From Chryseobacterium indologenes (GTDB taxonomy: Bacteria > Bacteroidota > Bacteroidia > Flavobacteriales > Weeksellaceae): DNA of 64,000 bases. Location: positions 434,001 through 498,000 of the forward strand of contig CP065590.1 in NCBI GenBank assembly GCA_016025055.1, given 5' to 3'. Positions within the stretch are counted from its first letter, which is position 1; each line of letters begins with the position of its first letter. The position numbers and the translations under genes were made by a program. This document shows positions 17,093-26,498 of the stretch, in pieces. Below the pieces are notes generated by a model that was not told where the DNA came from, made no database searches, and was given only the letters and a program-made list of their open reading frames with translations.

Positions 17093-18380
17093 ATTTATTT
17101 GAATATTCAAATTTCCTCACTGCTTCCAGTGTCATATCAATTTCCTTCTCTTTGATCGCATCACTGATGAAATATGTTTCATAACCACTTGGCGGAAGAT
17201 ATATTCCGTTCGTCAGCATCTGGTGGAAGAAATTATTGAATAATGAATGATTGGCTTCCTGTGCTTCATCAAAGTTAGATACTCTGTTGGTATGGAAGAA
17301 TACAGACATCATAGAGCCTTTTCTGTTGATCTTATGGGCAATCCCTTTTTCATTTAAAATCTTCCCGATTTCAAAATCCAGCGTTTCTGTTGTCTTGGCT
17401 AATCTGTTGAAAAATTCAGGATCATTTTTGATCAACTGAAGGGTTTTCAATCCTGCTCTCATCGCTAAAGGATTTCCACTTAATGTTCCTGCCTGATATA
17501 CTCCTCCTTTGGGAGCCAGATGGTCCATGATTTCATTTCTTCCCGCAAAAGCTCCTACCGGCAGTCCTCCACCGATAACTTTTCCGTACGTTACAAGATC
17601 AGCTTTTACGTTGAAAAGTTCCTGTGCACCTCCGAAAGCGAGTCTAAAGCCTGTCATTACCTCATCGAAAATCAATAAAGCACCATTTTCATCACAGATT
17701 CTTCTCAGGTTCTGAAGGAAATTATTTTCCGGTAAAACACATCCCATATTTCCTGCCACCGGCTCAATAATAACTGCGGCAATCTCTCCTGCATTATGAC
17801 GGAACAAATCTTCTACCTGTTCAAAATCGTTGTAACGAGCCAGTAAAGTATCCTTAGCCGTACCTGCTGTCACTCCCGGAGAATTGGGATTACCAAAAGT
17901 TGCAGCTCCACTTCCCGCTTTAATCAGGAATGAATCTGAATGTCCGTGATAGCACCCTTCAAATTTCACAATTTTATCTCTTCCTGTATATCCTCTTGCC
18001 AGTCTGATCGCGCTCATACAGGCTTCTGTTCCTGAAGAAACCATTCTGATCTGATCGATATTCGGAACGTTTTCGATGATGAATTTTGCAATCTCGGTTT
18101 CAAGTTCTGTAGGAGCACCGAAAGAAAATCCTTTTTCGGCCTGTAGCTTCAAATCTTCCAACACTTCAGGATGGGTATGACCTAAAATCGCAGGTCCCCA
18201 TGAATTGATATAATCGATATAGGTGTTGTCATCTGCATCAGTAAGGTAAGCACCTTTTGCTGATTTCATGAAAACGGGAACTCCTCCCACAGATTTGAAT
18301 GCTCTCACCGGTGAGTTAACGCCTCCCGGAATGTATTTGTAGGCTTCATCAAATAAAGCCGAACTTCTTTGATATTTCAT
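17091..18380 (-). CDS. hemL: Glutamate-1-semialdehyde 2,1-aminomutase
   Basis: 429 residues, the usual HemL length. A PLP enzyme of the C5 tetrapyrrole pathway that converts glutamate-1-semialdehyde to 5-aminolevulinate. Motifs: [15 protein letters not shown] at the N-terminus, [28 protein letters not shown], the [10 protein letters not shown] strand, [12 protein letters not shown] and the PLP lysine in [15 protein letters not shown] (Lys267). HemL differs from other class III aminotransferases by its gating loop [15 protein letters not shown], present here. Confidence 0.96.
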   Translation of the reverse strand: MKYQRSSALFDEAYKYIPGGVNSPVRAFKSVGGVPVFMKSAKGAYLTDADDNTYIDYINSWGPAILGHTHPEVLEDLKLQAEKGFSFGAPTELETEIAKFIIENVPNIDQIRMVSSGTEACMSAIRLARGYTGRDKIVKFEGCYHGHSDSFLIKAGSGAATFGNPNSPGVTAGTAKDTLLARYNDFEQVEDLFRHNAGEIAAVIIEPVAGNMGCVLPENNFLQNLRRICDENGALLIFDEVMTGFRLAFGGAQELFNVKADLVTYGKVIGGGLPVGAFAGRNEIMDHLAPKGGVYQAGTLSGNPLAMRAGLKTLQLIKNDPEFFNRLAKTTETLDFEIGKILNEKGIAHKINRKGSMMSVFFHTNRVSNFDEAQEANHSLFNNFFHQMLTNGIYLPPSGYETYFISDAIKEKEIDMTLEAVRKFEYSNK

Positions 18381-18396
18381 ATATACTTAGTTGCTG

Positions 18397-18430
18397 GTTG
18401 ACAGTTCTTGATTGGCATATAACTGTCAAC
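18397..18430. repeat. Inverted repeat upstream of hemL
   Basis: GTTGACAGTT (18397-18406) and AACTGTCAAC (18421-18430) are perfect inverted arms around 14 bases, in the 70-base gap between hemL and the upstream glucosaminidase gene. No T tract follows on either strand, so a terminator is unlikely. It may be an operator or a degenerate intergenic repeat. Confidence 0.35.
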
Positions 18431-18450
18431 AATAAACTCTCAACAAAAAA

Positions 18451-19518
18451 TTAATTTCTTGGTTTTTTATCAATCAGATAAATCAGCTGCCCTGCAGATG
18501 GCTGTTGTCCTTCATCCATTCTGTTTTTAGCATATAATTTATGTAATTTGATTCCGAATTTCTGAGCGATATCATGCATATCCTCGCCTGATTCGGCTTT
18601 GTAGGTAGCGGTATTTCCTGATGAATTTTTAGACTCCAGGAAAACAATATCATTTTTCTTGAGCGCGTCATTTTCCAGTTCATTCCATTTTTTCAGTCTG
18701 CCTTCGCTGACTTTAAATTTGTTGGCAATAAACTGTACATTGGTATCTTCAGGAATTACGATATATTTTAGCCCGTCGTTCGGGTGACTTTTGATAAGAA
18801 TTGAGTTGAGAATCTCCGCCTTGGTTTTGATTCTCTCTACTCTCTTTTGTTGCTGTGCGTAAGAAGTCTGTTTATAAGGTACTTCTACGGTAACCGGTTC
18901 TTTAGCTTTTTTAGCATATTTTGAAGGTTCAAGCTGTGCCATAAAAGATCTGTCGTCTTTCAGGTCCGGATACATTTTAAGAACAGCATACAATACTTCT
19001 GTAGAATTGGTATTGTCGTATTCGTATAATTTATACTTTTCAATCTTGGTGATAAGGATAGATGCATAACGGGGATTGGTTGCATAGCCTGCTTTTTTCA
19101 ATCCATATGCCCAGGCTCTGTAATCCTTCATATCCAGCTTGAAAAGGTTTGCATAATACTTTCTTGTGGATAGAAATACAGAATGATCTTCGTACGACTG
19201 TCTTGGATCTTCATACACACGGAAGCATTCGTTCGGTGCATCATCTGTATGTTTCATTGTTTTACCGGTCCAGTCTTCTTTACATTTTATACCGAAGTGG
19301 TTTTTACCTTCCAACGCCAGACGGCTTTGTCCGCCGCCGGTTTCCAAAAGTCCCTGTGCTAATGTGATAGAAGCCGGAATTTTATATTTTTCCATTTCTT
19401 CTACGGCATATTTAGCAAACTTCTGAATGTACTGATCTTCGGTTGCCCAGTTTTGGGCAGAAAATTTTGATAAAACTAAAAGGCTTATGGATAGGAAAAG
19501 TCTTTTCATGTTTTTCAA
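18451..19518 (-). CDS. Exported glucosaminidase (GH73) with LysM domains
   Basis: 355 residues, or 352 if the second ATG (MKRLF, 19509) is used. A signal peptide ends near FSAQ. The GH73 N-acetylglucosaminidase domain (about 25-165) has the catalytic glutamate in AQGLLETGGGQS and the NHFGIKC and YEDPRQSYEDHSVFL segments. The C-terminus holds two LysM-like peptidoglycan-binding modules (about 250-297 and 305-350). It cleaves cell-wall glycan, probably in the periplasm for growth or division. It follows the next gene by only 6 bases. Confidence 0.9.
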   Translation of the reverse strand: MKNMKRLFLSISLLVLSKFSAQNWATEDQYIQKFAKYAVEEMEKYKIPASITLAQGLLETGGGQSRLALEGKNHFGIKCKEDWTGKTMKHTDDAPNECFRVYEDPRQSYEDHSVFLSTRKYYANLFKLDMKDYRAWAYGLKKAGYATNPRYASILITKIEKYKLYEYDNTNSTEVLYAVLKMYPDLKDDRSFMAQLEPSKYAKKAKEPVTVEVPYKQTSYAQQQKRVERIKTKAEILNSILIKSHPNDGLKYIVIPEDTNVQFIANKFKVSEGRLKKWNELENDALKKNDIVFLESKNSSGNTATYKAESGEDMHDIAQKFGIKLHKLYAKNRMDEGQQPSAGQLIYLIDKKPRN

Positions 19519-19524
19519 TTTTAC

Positions 19525-20433
19525 TTATATAATTAAATTTCTATTCTGTTTTTCTAAAAGCAGATTAGCTCCCTCAATCCCCTGCAAGCCACCAGTATGA
19601 AAGCATAAAATCCTGCTGTTTTCAGGAAAATAACTGTCTTCAATCATCTCAAAAATCTTCTGCATCATTTTTCCTGTATACATCGGTTCTAAAGGAATAT
19701 CATATTTCTCTTTGAAATCATTGATAAAACGGACATTTTCATCATTTATTTTACCATAACCTCCAAAACCTGAATCTATTAGATTAAAGTTCCGTTTCAA
19801 AGTTAATTCAAATATTTTATTTTCCAGTGAAGCATCATCAACGACCTTACAGCCTATAACTTTCTGATTGTCTTCACAAAATTTTGAAATTCCGGCAATA
19901 GTTCCTCCAGTTCCTACTGCGGTGCAAAGATAGTCAAAATCTTTTGTTTGCTCATTGAGCATCATCTTCACCCCTTGTACAGCTTCTTCATTGGTACCAC
20001 CTTCAGGAACGATCAGTGCGTCAGGAAACTCCTGTTGAAGGAATTCTGTGAGTTTTTCTTTGTGGCGGTATTCTTCGCGGGTGACAAATTTCATATTCAT
20101 CCCATTTCTTTTCGCAAAAAGCAAAGTAGGATTGTCACGCCATTTATGTTGCAGCTCTTCTCCCCTTATGATTCCTAATGTTGGAATCCCTGCTGAATTT
20201 CCAACCGCAGAAACCGCTGAAATATGATTGGAAAATGCTCCACCAAAAGTAATAATATAAGGATTCTGAGGTTTTTTTTCCAGATAATGATTCACATTAT
20301 AAAACAATTTCCAGTACTTATTTCCTGAAATCTGTGGATGAATCAGGTCTTCCCTTTTGATAAAGAGTTTTATATTTTTTTCAACAGGTATTTCCTGGAT
20401 CGGAATTGTTTCTGTAGGGAGTTTTAATAGCAT
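19525..20433 (-). CDS. PLP-dependent D-cysteine desulfhydrase / ACC deaminase family enzyme
   Basis: 302 residues of fold-type II PLP enzyme. The PLP lysine is in SGNKYWKLFYNV, the asparagine loop is GGAFSNHISAVSAVG, and the phosphate-binding loop is VGTGGTIAGI. Members act as 1-aminocyclopropane-1-carboxylate deaminases or D-cysteine desulfhydrases, and most bacterial ones without plant association are the latter. Substrate is not decided by what I can see. Confidence 0.85.
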   Translation of the reverse strand: MLLKLPTETIPIQEIPVEKNIKLFIKREDLIHPQISGNKYWKLFYNVNHYLEKKPQNPYIITFGGAFSNHISAVSAVGNSAGIPTLGIIRGEELQHKWRDNPTLLFAKRNGMNMKFVTREEYRHKEKLTEFLQQEFPDALIVPEGGTNEEAVQGVKMMLNEQTKDFDYLCTAVGTGGTIAGISKFCEDNQKVIGCKVVDDASLENKIFELTLKRNFNLIDSGFGGYGKINDENVRFINDFKEKYDIPLEPMYTGKMMQKIFEMIEDSYFPENSRILCFHTGGLQGIEGANLLLEKQNRNLII

Positions 20434-20458
20434 TTTTTGCTGCTCATGTTAATTATTG

Positions 20459-20466
20459 CAAAATTA
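20459..20466 (-). promoter_or_regulatory. -7 box upstream of the PLP desulfhydrase/deaminase gene
   Basis: Minus strand TAATTTTG, 25 bases before the start at 20433. A second, weaker CTTTTG lies a few bases further upstream. Confidence 0.4.
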
Positions 20467-20618
20467 GCAAAAGATTTATTGGTTGGAAATATTGTGATAA
20501 GAGTATTTTCTTCTCATAAATGATGCCGATTTCCACAGACGATGATGCTGATAGAATAGTGCTATAGAATTGTGAAATTTGTGAAAAATATTGTGTTATA
20601 GGTGTATTCAGTTTAGAC

Positions 20619-20681
20619 TTTGGCTGAAGCCAGATGGAATGTTTTTTTAATTTTAACTGGGATAAAGCCCATTTCTATTGG
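20619..20681. repeat. Interspersed GGCTTTAGCC-type repeat, copy B
   Basis: Lies in the 297-base gap 20434-20730. It has a TTTGGCTGAAGCCAGAT core (20619-20635) and GGGATAAAGCCC (20659-20670) followed by ATTTCTATTG. Bases 20664-20680 are identical over 17 bases to 51006-51022 in copy C. No gene is evident in the gap. Confidence 0.6.
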
Positions 20682-20730
20682 GGTAGCCAAGCCTATTTTC
20701 TGTTGACTTCAGATATTCATCCGCATTATT

Positions 20731-21057
20731 TCAGATATATTTACGGAAGCTCCAGAATTTTCTGCTTTTCAGATAATGCAAGTCGTGTTCTTTTGCATAG
20801 GCTTCTCTTTCAAAGGATATTCTTTTGTAGGCCAGATATCCGTCTTTGAGCTTAAAAAGCCAGTAATAATATTCAATGACATAGAAAATGTAGAAGAAAA
20901 TAATGAGCATTTCCAATTGTTGCCGTAAATGGATTTTCTCGTGATTGATCAATACATTATTTTCCTTATCTTCGGGTTTCCTAATAAAGATAAAGGGAAA
21001 GAGAGCAATGCCGTTAATTTTTAATCTTTTTAATGGCTTTTGGCATACAATTATCAT
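20731..21057 (-). CDS. Small membrane-associated protein with HExxH motif
   Basis: 108 residues. It carries NHEKIHLRQQLE (His39, Glu40, His43) immediately before a hydrophobic helix (about 49-68) and a downstream SFEREAY (Glu83, Glu85). This arrangement is that of a gluzincin-type zinc metallopeptidase of the M48/M56 kind reduced to its core. It is a conserved hypothetical in Flavobacteriia as far as I recall. Protease activity is inferred from the motif only. Confidence 0.7.
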   Translation of the reverse strand: MIIVCQKPLKRLKINGIALFPFIFIRKPEDKENNVLINHEKIHLRQQLEMLIIFFYIFYVIEYYYWLFKLKDGYLAYKRISFEREAYAKEHDLHYLKSRKFWSFRKYI

Positions 21058-21092
21058 AGTAACAAATATAAAAAGTTTTTGACTAGGTTTAA

Positions 21093-21278
<186 letters not shown>

Positions 21279-21279
21279 A

Positions 21280-21807
21280 ATGAAAAAATATATTTTTATT
21301 TTGTTGGCAGCAGCTACATTAGGATTAACTTCATGCAGCCCTTTTCAGGTACGTTCAGATTATGCTGAAACTGCCAATTTCAATTCTTATAAAACATATA
21401 AAATAAGAATCGATGATTTAAAATTGAATGATATTGATAAAGACAGAGTTTTGAATGAGCTATCAAGACAATTGCAAAGCAAAGGACTTCAGTCCGGAGA
21501 AAACCCTGATCTTATTGTCAACGTAAAAGCGAATCATAAGAAAATTACAGATATCAATACCACTTCTCCTTACGGAATGTGGGGATGGGGTGGCCCATTC
21601 GGATGGGGAGTCGGGATGAACAGAACATGGACCAGCAATTATAATGAAGGGGCTTTAATCGTTGATCTCATCGACTCAAAAACCAATAAACTGGTTTGGC
21701 AGGGTATCGGAAGCGGAATTTCTGTAGATTCACCAAAATCAAAACAGAGACAGATTCCTGAAATCATGGCTGAGATTATGAAAAATTATCCGCCACAAAG
21801 AAAATAG
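21280..21807 (+). CDS. DUF4136 lipoprotein
   Basis: 175 residues from the ATG at 21280. The frame is open 7 codons earlier, but that start would lack the lipoprotein leader. The signal is MKKYIFILLAAATLGLTSC. The DUF4136 body starts SDYAETANFNSYKTYKI and ends with a Trp/Gly-rich segment and LIDSKTNKLVWQGIGSGI. DUF4136 lipoproteins are envelope proteins of unknown role. Confidence 0.88.
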   Translation: MKKYIFILLAAATLGLTSCSPFQVRSDYAETANFNSYKTYKIRIDDLKLNDIDKDRVLNELSRQLQSKGLQSGENPDLIVNVKANHKKITDINTTSPYGMWGWGGPFGWGVGMNRTWTSNYNEGALIVDLIDSKTNKLVWQGIGSGISVDSPKSKQRQIPEIMAEIMKNYPPQRK

Positions 21808-21830
21808 GATTTTAATCTATTATTATAAGA

Positions 21831-21862
21831 ATGCCGGTGCAATATTGCACCGGCATTTTTTA
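21831..21862 (+). terminator. Terminator after the DUF4136 gene
   Basis: Bases 21831-21856 are a perfect palindrome (13-bp arms, ATGCCGGTGCAAT). A T-rich tail follows at 21857-21862. Confidence 0.85.
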
Positions 21863-21998
21863 TATCATGGCTGATAGGTAAAGGAATCATTTTCATTAAT
21901 ATTTTTACCTGTTGTTTATGTTATGTATTTTAAAATTAATGATAATGTCATTTTTTATTCATAAAAATGTAGTATTCTTGTTTTGAAATTATATTAAT

Positions 21999-23792
21999 AT
22001 GAAAAAAATTATCTTATTCTCTGTCTTTGCGGGACTTGCGCATGCTCAGGCGCCTGCAGGATACTACAATGCAGCTAACGGATTGAATGGTGCAGCATTA
22101 AAAACGGCTTTAAGTTCTATTATTTCGAATGGACATCAGGACAAAGGATATAACGGATTATGGACTGCATATAAAACTACGGATATTGACAAGGACTATG
22201 AAAATGACGGAAGTATTCTGGATATCTATTCCGAAAAACCGACAGGTGCAGATCCGTACAACTACACGCCAGGATCAAATCAGTGCGGAACTTATTCTAC
22301 GGAAGGCAATTGCTATAACCGGGAACACGTGATTCCTCAAAGTTTATTTAATCAGGCATCTCCTATGGTTGCAGATATTCACTTTATCAGAGCAACTGAC
22401 GGAAAAGTAAACGGAATGAGAAGCAATTATCCGTACGGAAAGGTAGGAAGTGCCTCATTTACTTCTAAAAACGGATCTAAGCTTGGAAGCTCTTCCTCTT
22501 CGGGATATTCGGGGACTGTATTTGAGCCGATTGATGAGTTTAAAGGAGATGTAGCCCGTATGATTTTTTATTTTGTAACCCGTTACGAGAGCAAACTATC
22601 TTCTTTTGCTTCGGGAAATATGTTGGGAAGCTCAGCATATCCGGGATTACAAACATGGGAGCTGAATACCCTTCTGGCATGGCATAATCAGGATCCTGTT
22701 TCTCAGGCGGAAATTAAAAGAAATAATGCTTCTTATACCTATCAGGGAAATAGAAATCCGTTTATTGACAATCCTTCTTATGTCAATCAGATTTGGGGTT
22801 CTCAGCAGCCAACAGGTGATACCCAAGCGCCGACGGCAGCTACCGGCTTAATTGTAAACGGAAAAACATCCAACAGTATTTCCCTTACCTGGAATGCTTC
22901 GACAGATAATATAGGGGTCACTTCATATGCCATTTATATGGACGGAAATTTGAAAACTACTTCAAATACCACCTCTGCCACAGTTTCAGGACTGAATCCT
23001 TCCACTACTTATAATTTTTATGTGGTTGCTAAAGATGCGGCCGGAAATTCTTCTGCAAACAGTTCAACTGTTTCCGGAACAACCAATGCAGGAGCAACTA
23101 ATCCTTCTACAAGTTGTGCCAGTGAGAGCTTTGAATCAATACCGACAGGCAGCACTTCTTCCTACTCCACCAGAACATGGACAAATAACGGAATTTCGTG
23201 GACAGCTACTGATGCAAGAACAGATCAGACGATCAATGCCAAAGCAATTACTGTAAGAAACGGATCTTTAACTTCCGGAAGCTCAGCAAATGGTATTGGT
23301 TCTCTAACAGTAACCACACAGCTCAAGTTTTCAGGAACCAATGGAAGTTTTGACGTGAAAGTAAACGGAACTACAGTAGGAACCATTCCTTACGGTACTT
23401 CAGCAACGACTACAACCATCAACAATATCAATGTCTCCGGAAATGTAACGGTAAGTCTGGTTAATACTTCAACAAGCAACAGGGTGGCAATTGATGATCT
23501 TACATGGACCTGTTATTCAGGAGGAACTGCCAGGCTAGCTCAAGCTACTGTCCCGGAAACACAGGCTTCGGACTTTAAAATCTCTCCCAATCCTGTTACA
23601 AACCAGGAAATAACGGTAAAAGGAGATATTCAGAAGGTGAAAAAAGCGGAAATCTATAATTTGCAGGGAAAAGTAATGCAAACGATTGATCAGCCTTTTA
23701 AGAACGGAAATTCAATAAGAACCCAAAATCTTGGTCAGGGCGTTTATATCTTAAAACTGGATGGAGCTACCTTGCAGTTCTTAGTTAAATAA
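21999..23792 (+). CDS. Secreted endonuclease I-family nuclease with FN3 and T9SS sorting domain
   Basis: 597 residues. Signal peptide to about residue 17 (AHAQ), then the endonuclease I domain (about 20-260) with the His-Me finger motif NREHVIPQS (His110) and DIHFIRATDGKVNGMRSNYP. A fibronectin type III domain is at about 276-362. A beta-sandwich region (370-515) follows. The C-terminal sorting domain (about 524-597) starts FKISPNPV and ends QGVYILKL. It degrades extracellular DNA or RNA, and the sorting domain predicts type IX secretion to the surface or medium. Confidence 0.92.
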   Translation: MKKIILFSVFAGLAHAQAPAGYYNAANGLNGAALKTALSSIISNGHQDKGYNGLWTAYKTTDIDKDYENDGSILDIYSEKPTGADPYNYTPGSNQCGTYSTEGNCYNREHVIPQSLFNQASPMVADIHFIRATDGKVNGMRSNYPYGKVGSASFTSKNGSKLGSSSSSGYSGTVFEPIDEFKGDVARMIFYFVTRYESKLSSFASGNMLGSSAYPGLQTWELNTLLAWHNQDPVSQAEIKRNNASYTYQGNRNPFIDNPSYVNQIWGSQQPTGDTQAPTAATGLIVNGKTSNSISLTWNASTDNIGVTSYAIYMDGNLKTTSNTTSATVSGLNPSTTYNFYVVAKDAAGNSSANSSTVSGTTNAGATNPSTSCASESFESIPTGSTSSYSTRTWTNNGISWTATDARTDQTINAKAITVRNGSLTSGSSANGIGSLTVTTQLKFSGTNGSFDVKVNGTTVGTIPYGTSATTTTINNINVSGNVTVSLVNTSTSNRVAIDDLTWTCYSGGTARLAQATVPETQASDFKISPNPVTNQEITVKGDIQKVKKAEIYNLQGKVMQTIDQPFKNGNSIRTQNLGQGVYILKLDGATLQFLVK

Positions 23793-23813
23793 TTCAAGAC
23801 CATTCATCAGATA

Positions 23814-23850
23814 AAAAAAGCTGGTCCCTGCTTCGGGGGCCAGCTTTTTT
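23814..23850. terminator. Bidirectional terminator after the nuclease gene
   Basis: A 15-bp stem (AAAAAAGCTGGTCCC, 23814-23828, with 23836-23850, one G-T pair) and a 7-base loop. The stem ends give T tracts on both strands. It sits between the nuclease and the convergent membrane gene ending at 23910. Confidence 0.8.
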
Positions 23851-23909
23851 ATGTAAAGATTCAGCATTTTCAACTTTACACTTTCAACATTTCATTTTCA
23901 ATTTTCAAT

Positions 23910-24290
23910 TTATTTCTTCTCTTTTTCTTTAATAATTTTAGACCAATCAGAAAACATTTTGGTAATGGTATTGGCATTGATCAAACTGAAAAAGAACATT
24001 CCGGTAAAAATAGTCAGCCAGCAATACATCAGCTTGATGATATTCTTATCAGTAACCAGGAAGAGAACAAATATGGTAACAACTCCCAGGATAAAGGTGA
24101 AAAGCAGGGTATACAATAGTACATGAACGATATACATATTGAATTTAAGTTTACGGAATACCCATCCTGCCACGGTAACCGGAATAAGCAAGACTAAAGG
24201 CAGAAAAAATGCTCCAAAGATGATCATCTCCGGAGAGTCCTGAAATTCGCCCGCAAGCCTGGTGAAGATATTAAAACCGGACACCGTCAT
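23910..24290 (-). CDS. Small four-helix membrane protein linked to lemA
   Basis: 126 residues with four predicted transmembrane helices (about 22-43, 52-68, 70-82 and 87-108) and a basic C-terminal tail (IIKEKEKK). It overlaps the lemA coding sequence by 20 bases, so translation is probably coupled. No family recognised. Confidence 0.75.
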   Translation of the reverse strand: MTVSGFNIFTRLAGEFQDSPEMIIFGAFFLPLVLLIPVTVAGWVFRKLKFNMYIVHVLLYTLLFTFILGVVTIFVLFLVTDKNIIKLMYCWLTIFTGMFFFSLINANTITKMFSDWSKIIKEKEKK

Positions 24291-24831
24291 AGTGTTTTTC
24301 TTCGGTTGCTATTTCCAGTAAAGTCCTGTCATTATACCCCATCATCCCAGCTAACAATACATTGGGAAACTCATGGATGCCTATATTATAAAGATTGACG
24401 CTGTCGTTGAAGAATTCTCTTCTGTCGGCAATTTTATTTTCAAGCTCAGAAACCCTTGTCTGGAGTTCCAGGAAATTATTATTGGATTTCAGCTCCGGAT
24501 AGTTTTCTGAAACGGCAAAGAATGAAGTTAAAGCCTTTGAGGTTTCATTGGCTATTTCTGTTTTTTTATCAGCATCTGTAGTCGTGCTATAGGATGTTCT
24601 AAGCTCTGTAAGACGGGTAAGAAGATTTTCTTCATAATTCATGAAATGTTTGGCAACATTCACCAGATTTGGGATTTCATCTGCTCTTTGTTTTACAATG
24701 ACATCAATGTTGCCGTAGGCTTTCTCAACATTGAATTTCAGCATTACCAATTTATTGTACAGGCTGATCAAAAAGCTGATAATGGCGACTCCCAGCAGGA
24801 TAAGTATGATGATTGCAACGGTTTGATTCAT
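24271..24831 (-). CDS. LemA family protein
   Basis: 186 residues from the ATG at 24831. Earlier in-frame codons overlap the upstream gene's coding region and lack a leader. One N-terminal transmembrane helix (about 4-25), then the LemA helical bundle with VEKAYGNIDVIVKQRADEIPNLV and RTSYSTTTDADKK. LemA proteins are helical membrane-anchored proteins of unresolved function. The start overlaps the stop of the GIDE-domain gene by four bases (ATGA). Confidence 0.92.
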   Translation of the reverse strand: MNQTVAIIILILLGVAIISFLISLYNKLVMLKFNVEKAYGNIDVIVKQRADEIPNLVNVAKHFMNYEENLLTRLTELRTSYSTTTDADKKTEIANETSKALTSFFAVSENYPELKSNNNFLELQTRVSELENKIADRREFFNDSVNLYNIGIHEFPNVLLAGMMGYNDRTLLEIATEEKHYDGVRF

Positions 24832-25604
24832 GATTGTATGAGTATATAGGTTATGATTAAAAGGATAACGGAACATGTGAACAGAAACGATCTGAGCAGG
24901 GGCTGGTATTTGTTCCAGACATCAATGCCTGATGCTGAGGTTATTCCCAATATTTTATGATGGTCATCTCTTCTGATAAACGGCACTCCGTTTCTGCTAT
25001 CCGCGTAGCCTACCAAAAGCATTTTCTGCCCGTCCTTTAAAAGGGTTTCCGTATATCTTTTGCTATTATTGCTGCTGATGTTGGTTTCGCTCAGAAGGAC
25101 CAGCTCAATTCCTTCGGGTTCTACATCGATCATTCCTGTGCTGTCCTTTATCCTGAAAGGGTTGCATTTCGTTTCCCGGTGAATGGTCGTATACCTTTCG
25201 TCACCGTGTGAATCCCTGTCAATATCTTCAATCGTGTAATAATATCCGATACAGGTTTCATTGTTTACGGGTGAAGACAAAGGAGTATTCATCACCAGAC
25301 TGCCCTCCACCTCTACCAATCCTTTGGCTAATGATTGAATTTTTGAAGTAGGAAGAGAGGACTGCAATTTCAAAAACCGTTTGGCAGATGTAGGTTTCAG
25401 GATAAGCAATGCAACGATGACAAAAAAGAATAAGGGAAGAAAAATAAATATCCGCTCTGCATAGCTGTCATAATGGGTATAAAAGTCTGAAAGATAATTA
25501 TGAAACGGCATCTTTTCTTTAAAGATCAACCACAGGATAAAATAGAGAAAGCAGAATACTGCGATTCCGATAACAAGTAATGATATTTTTTTGTTGTTTC
25601 TCAT
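24828..25604 (-). CDS. GIDE (MUL1/BAM-like) domain membrane protein
   Basis: 258 residues from the ATG at 25604. Two N-terminal transmembrane helices (about 9-28 and 53-72), a soluble domain (about 85-220) with LAKGLVEVEGSLV, SSPVNNETCIGYYYTIED, FRIKDSTGMIDVEPEG and KMLLVGYADSRNGVPFIRR, and a C-terminal helix. This is the GIDE fold shared with the eukaryotic MUL1 ligase, but without a RING domain. Translationally coupled to lemA, an association seen in other bacteria. Confidence 0.78.
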   Translation of the reverse strand: MRNNKKISLLVIGIAVFCFLYFILWLIFKEKMPFHNYLSDFYTHYDSYAERIFIFLPLFFFVIVALLILKPTSAKRFLKLQSSLPTSKIQSLAKGLVEVEGSLVMNTPLSSPVNNETCIGYYYTIEDIDRDSHGDERYTTIHRETKCNPFRIKDSTGMIDVEPEGIELVLLSETNISSNNSKRYTETLLKDGQKMLLVGYADSRNGVPFIRRDDHHKILGITSASGIDVWNKYQPLLRSFLFTCSVILLIITYILIQS

Positions 25605-25683
25605 GTGTTTATCCGGTAAGTCACCTTGTCTTTGTTTGCAACGCAACAGACTCTGCGCTTAAAAATACGTTTTATTTTAAAAT

Positions 25684-26454
25684 TTATATAATTTCAAATT
25701 CTTGTTTTCCTTCCGGAATATAAAATGAAATATCCAGCATCAGCTCTTCTTTGGTTTTCGGATCTACCAGATATAGGGCTGAGTCTCCGTTTAATCTTTT
25801 TAAAACGGCTGCTTTATTTTCCGCGTAGAATATCATGACAGCATCCTGTGGTAAAGGTTGTACCTCCATTCCGGCATTGAATTCCTGCAGCAGTTCTTTA
25901 AATCTTCCTTCTGATTCACCGGCTGAAAGATACATGGACTTTGCCATATTTTCTTCTCTGGCAGAAATCATCTTCTTATACTCATCATATCTTCCGGTCT
26001 GAATCTGTCTGATCAATTTATTGTAGGCCGCTTCCAGCTTTTCTCTGACATCTTTAAGGTCTTTAAGGTTCCTGCCATGCTGCCATGCCTTTAACTGGTA
26101 AGGAACTTCCGCTTTAAAAGTGCTATTGTGTCTGAGAACCGGTAATTTCTGATCTTCAACCGGTTTTGACTGATAATCACCAAACTGACTGTCAAAGACA
26201 AAGTTGTTGGCTACATCAAACAGTTTTATATTCAATTTCAATTCGGCTTCTTTATCAAGCTCTGTTTTTCCTGCTATGGGAAGAATAGAGGCCGTCAGTG
26301 TCTGTTCTCCACTCTCAAGAATGGCATAATTGACAGGAATTATGGTGGAAACCTGGTGGGTGATATTCATATGAATCACAGGATAGTCATTCACTCGGAT
26401 CTCCAGCATACATGCGGATGCACTAAAATCAATGACATAATAAGGCTGCTGCAT
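25684..26454 (-). CDS. Protein of unknown function at the end of the type VI island
   Basis: 256 residues with no signal peptide or membrane helix. It appears to be a beta-rich N-terminal domain (1-120), a helical middle with many Lys/Glu (DLKDVREKLEAAYNKLIRQI, 125-190) and a small C-terminal beta domain. It is on the same strand as the type VI cargo genes and 44 bases after the lipoprotein at 26499. I recognise no family. A chaperone, adaptor or immunity role is conceivable but unsupported. Confidence 0.7.
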   Translation of the reverse strand: MQQPYYVIDFSASACMLEIRVNDYPVIHMNITHQVSTIIPVNYAILESGEQTLTASILPIAGKTELDKEAELKLNIKLFDVANNFVFDSQFGDYQSKPVEDQKLPVLRHNSTFKAEVPYQLKAWQHGRNLKDLKDVREKLEAAYNKLIRQIQTGRYDEYKKMISAREENMAKSMYLSAGESEGRFKELLQEFNAGMEVQPLPQDAVMIFYAENKAAVLKRLNGDSALYLVDPKTKEELMLDISFYIPEGKQEFEII

Positions 26455-26498
26455 AGCGGTTTTATAAGGTGTATCTTAAGTTAAGAGATTGTTTGGGG

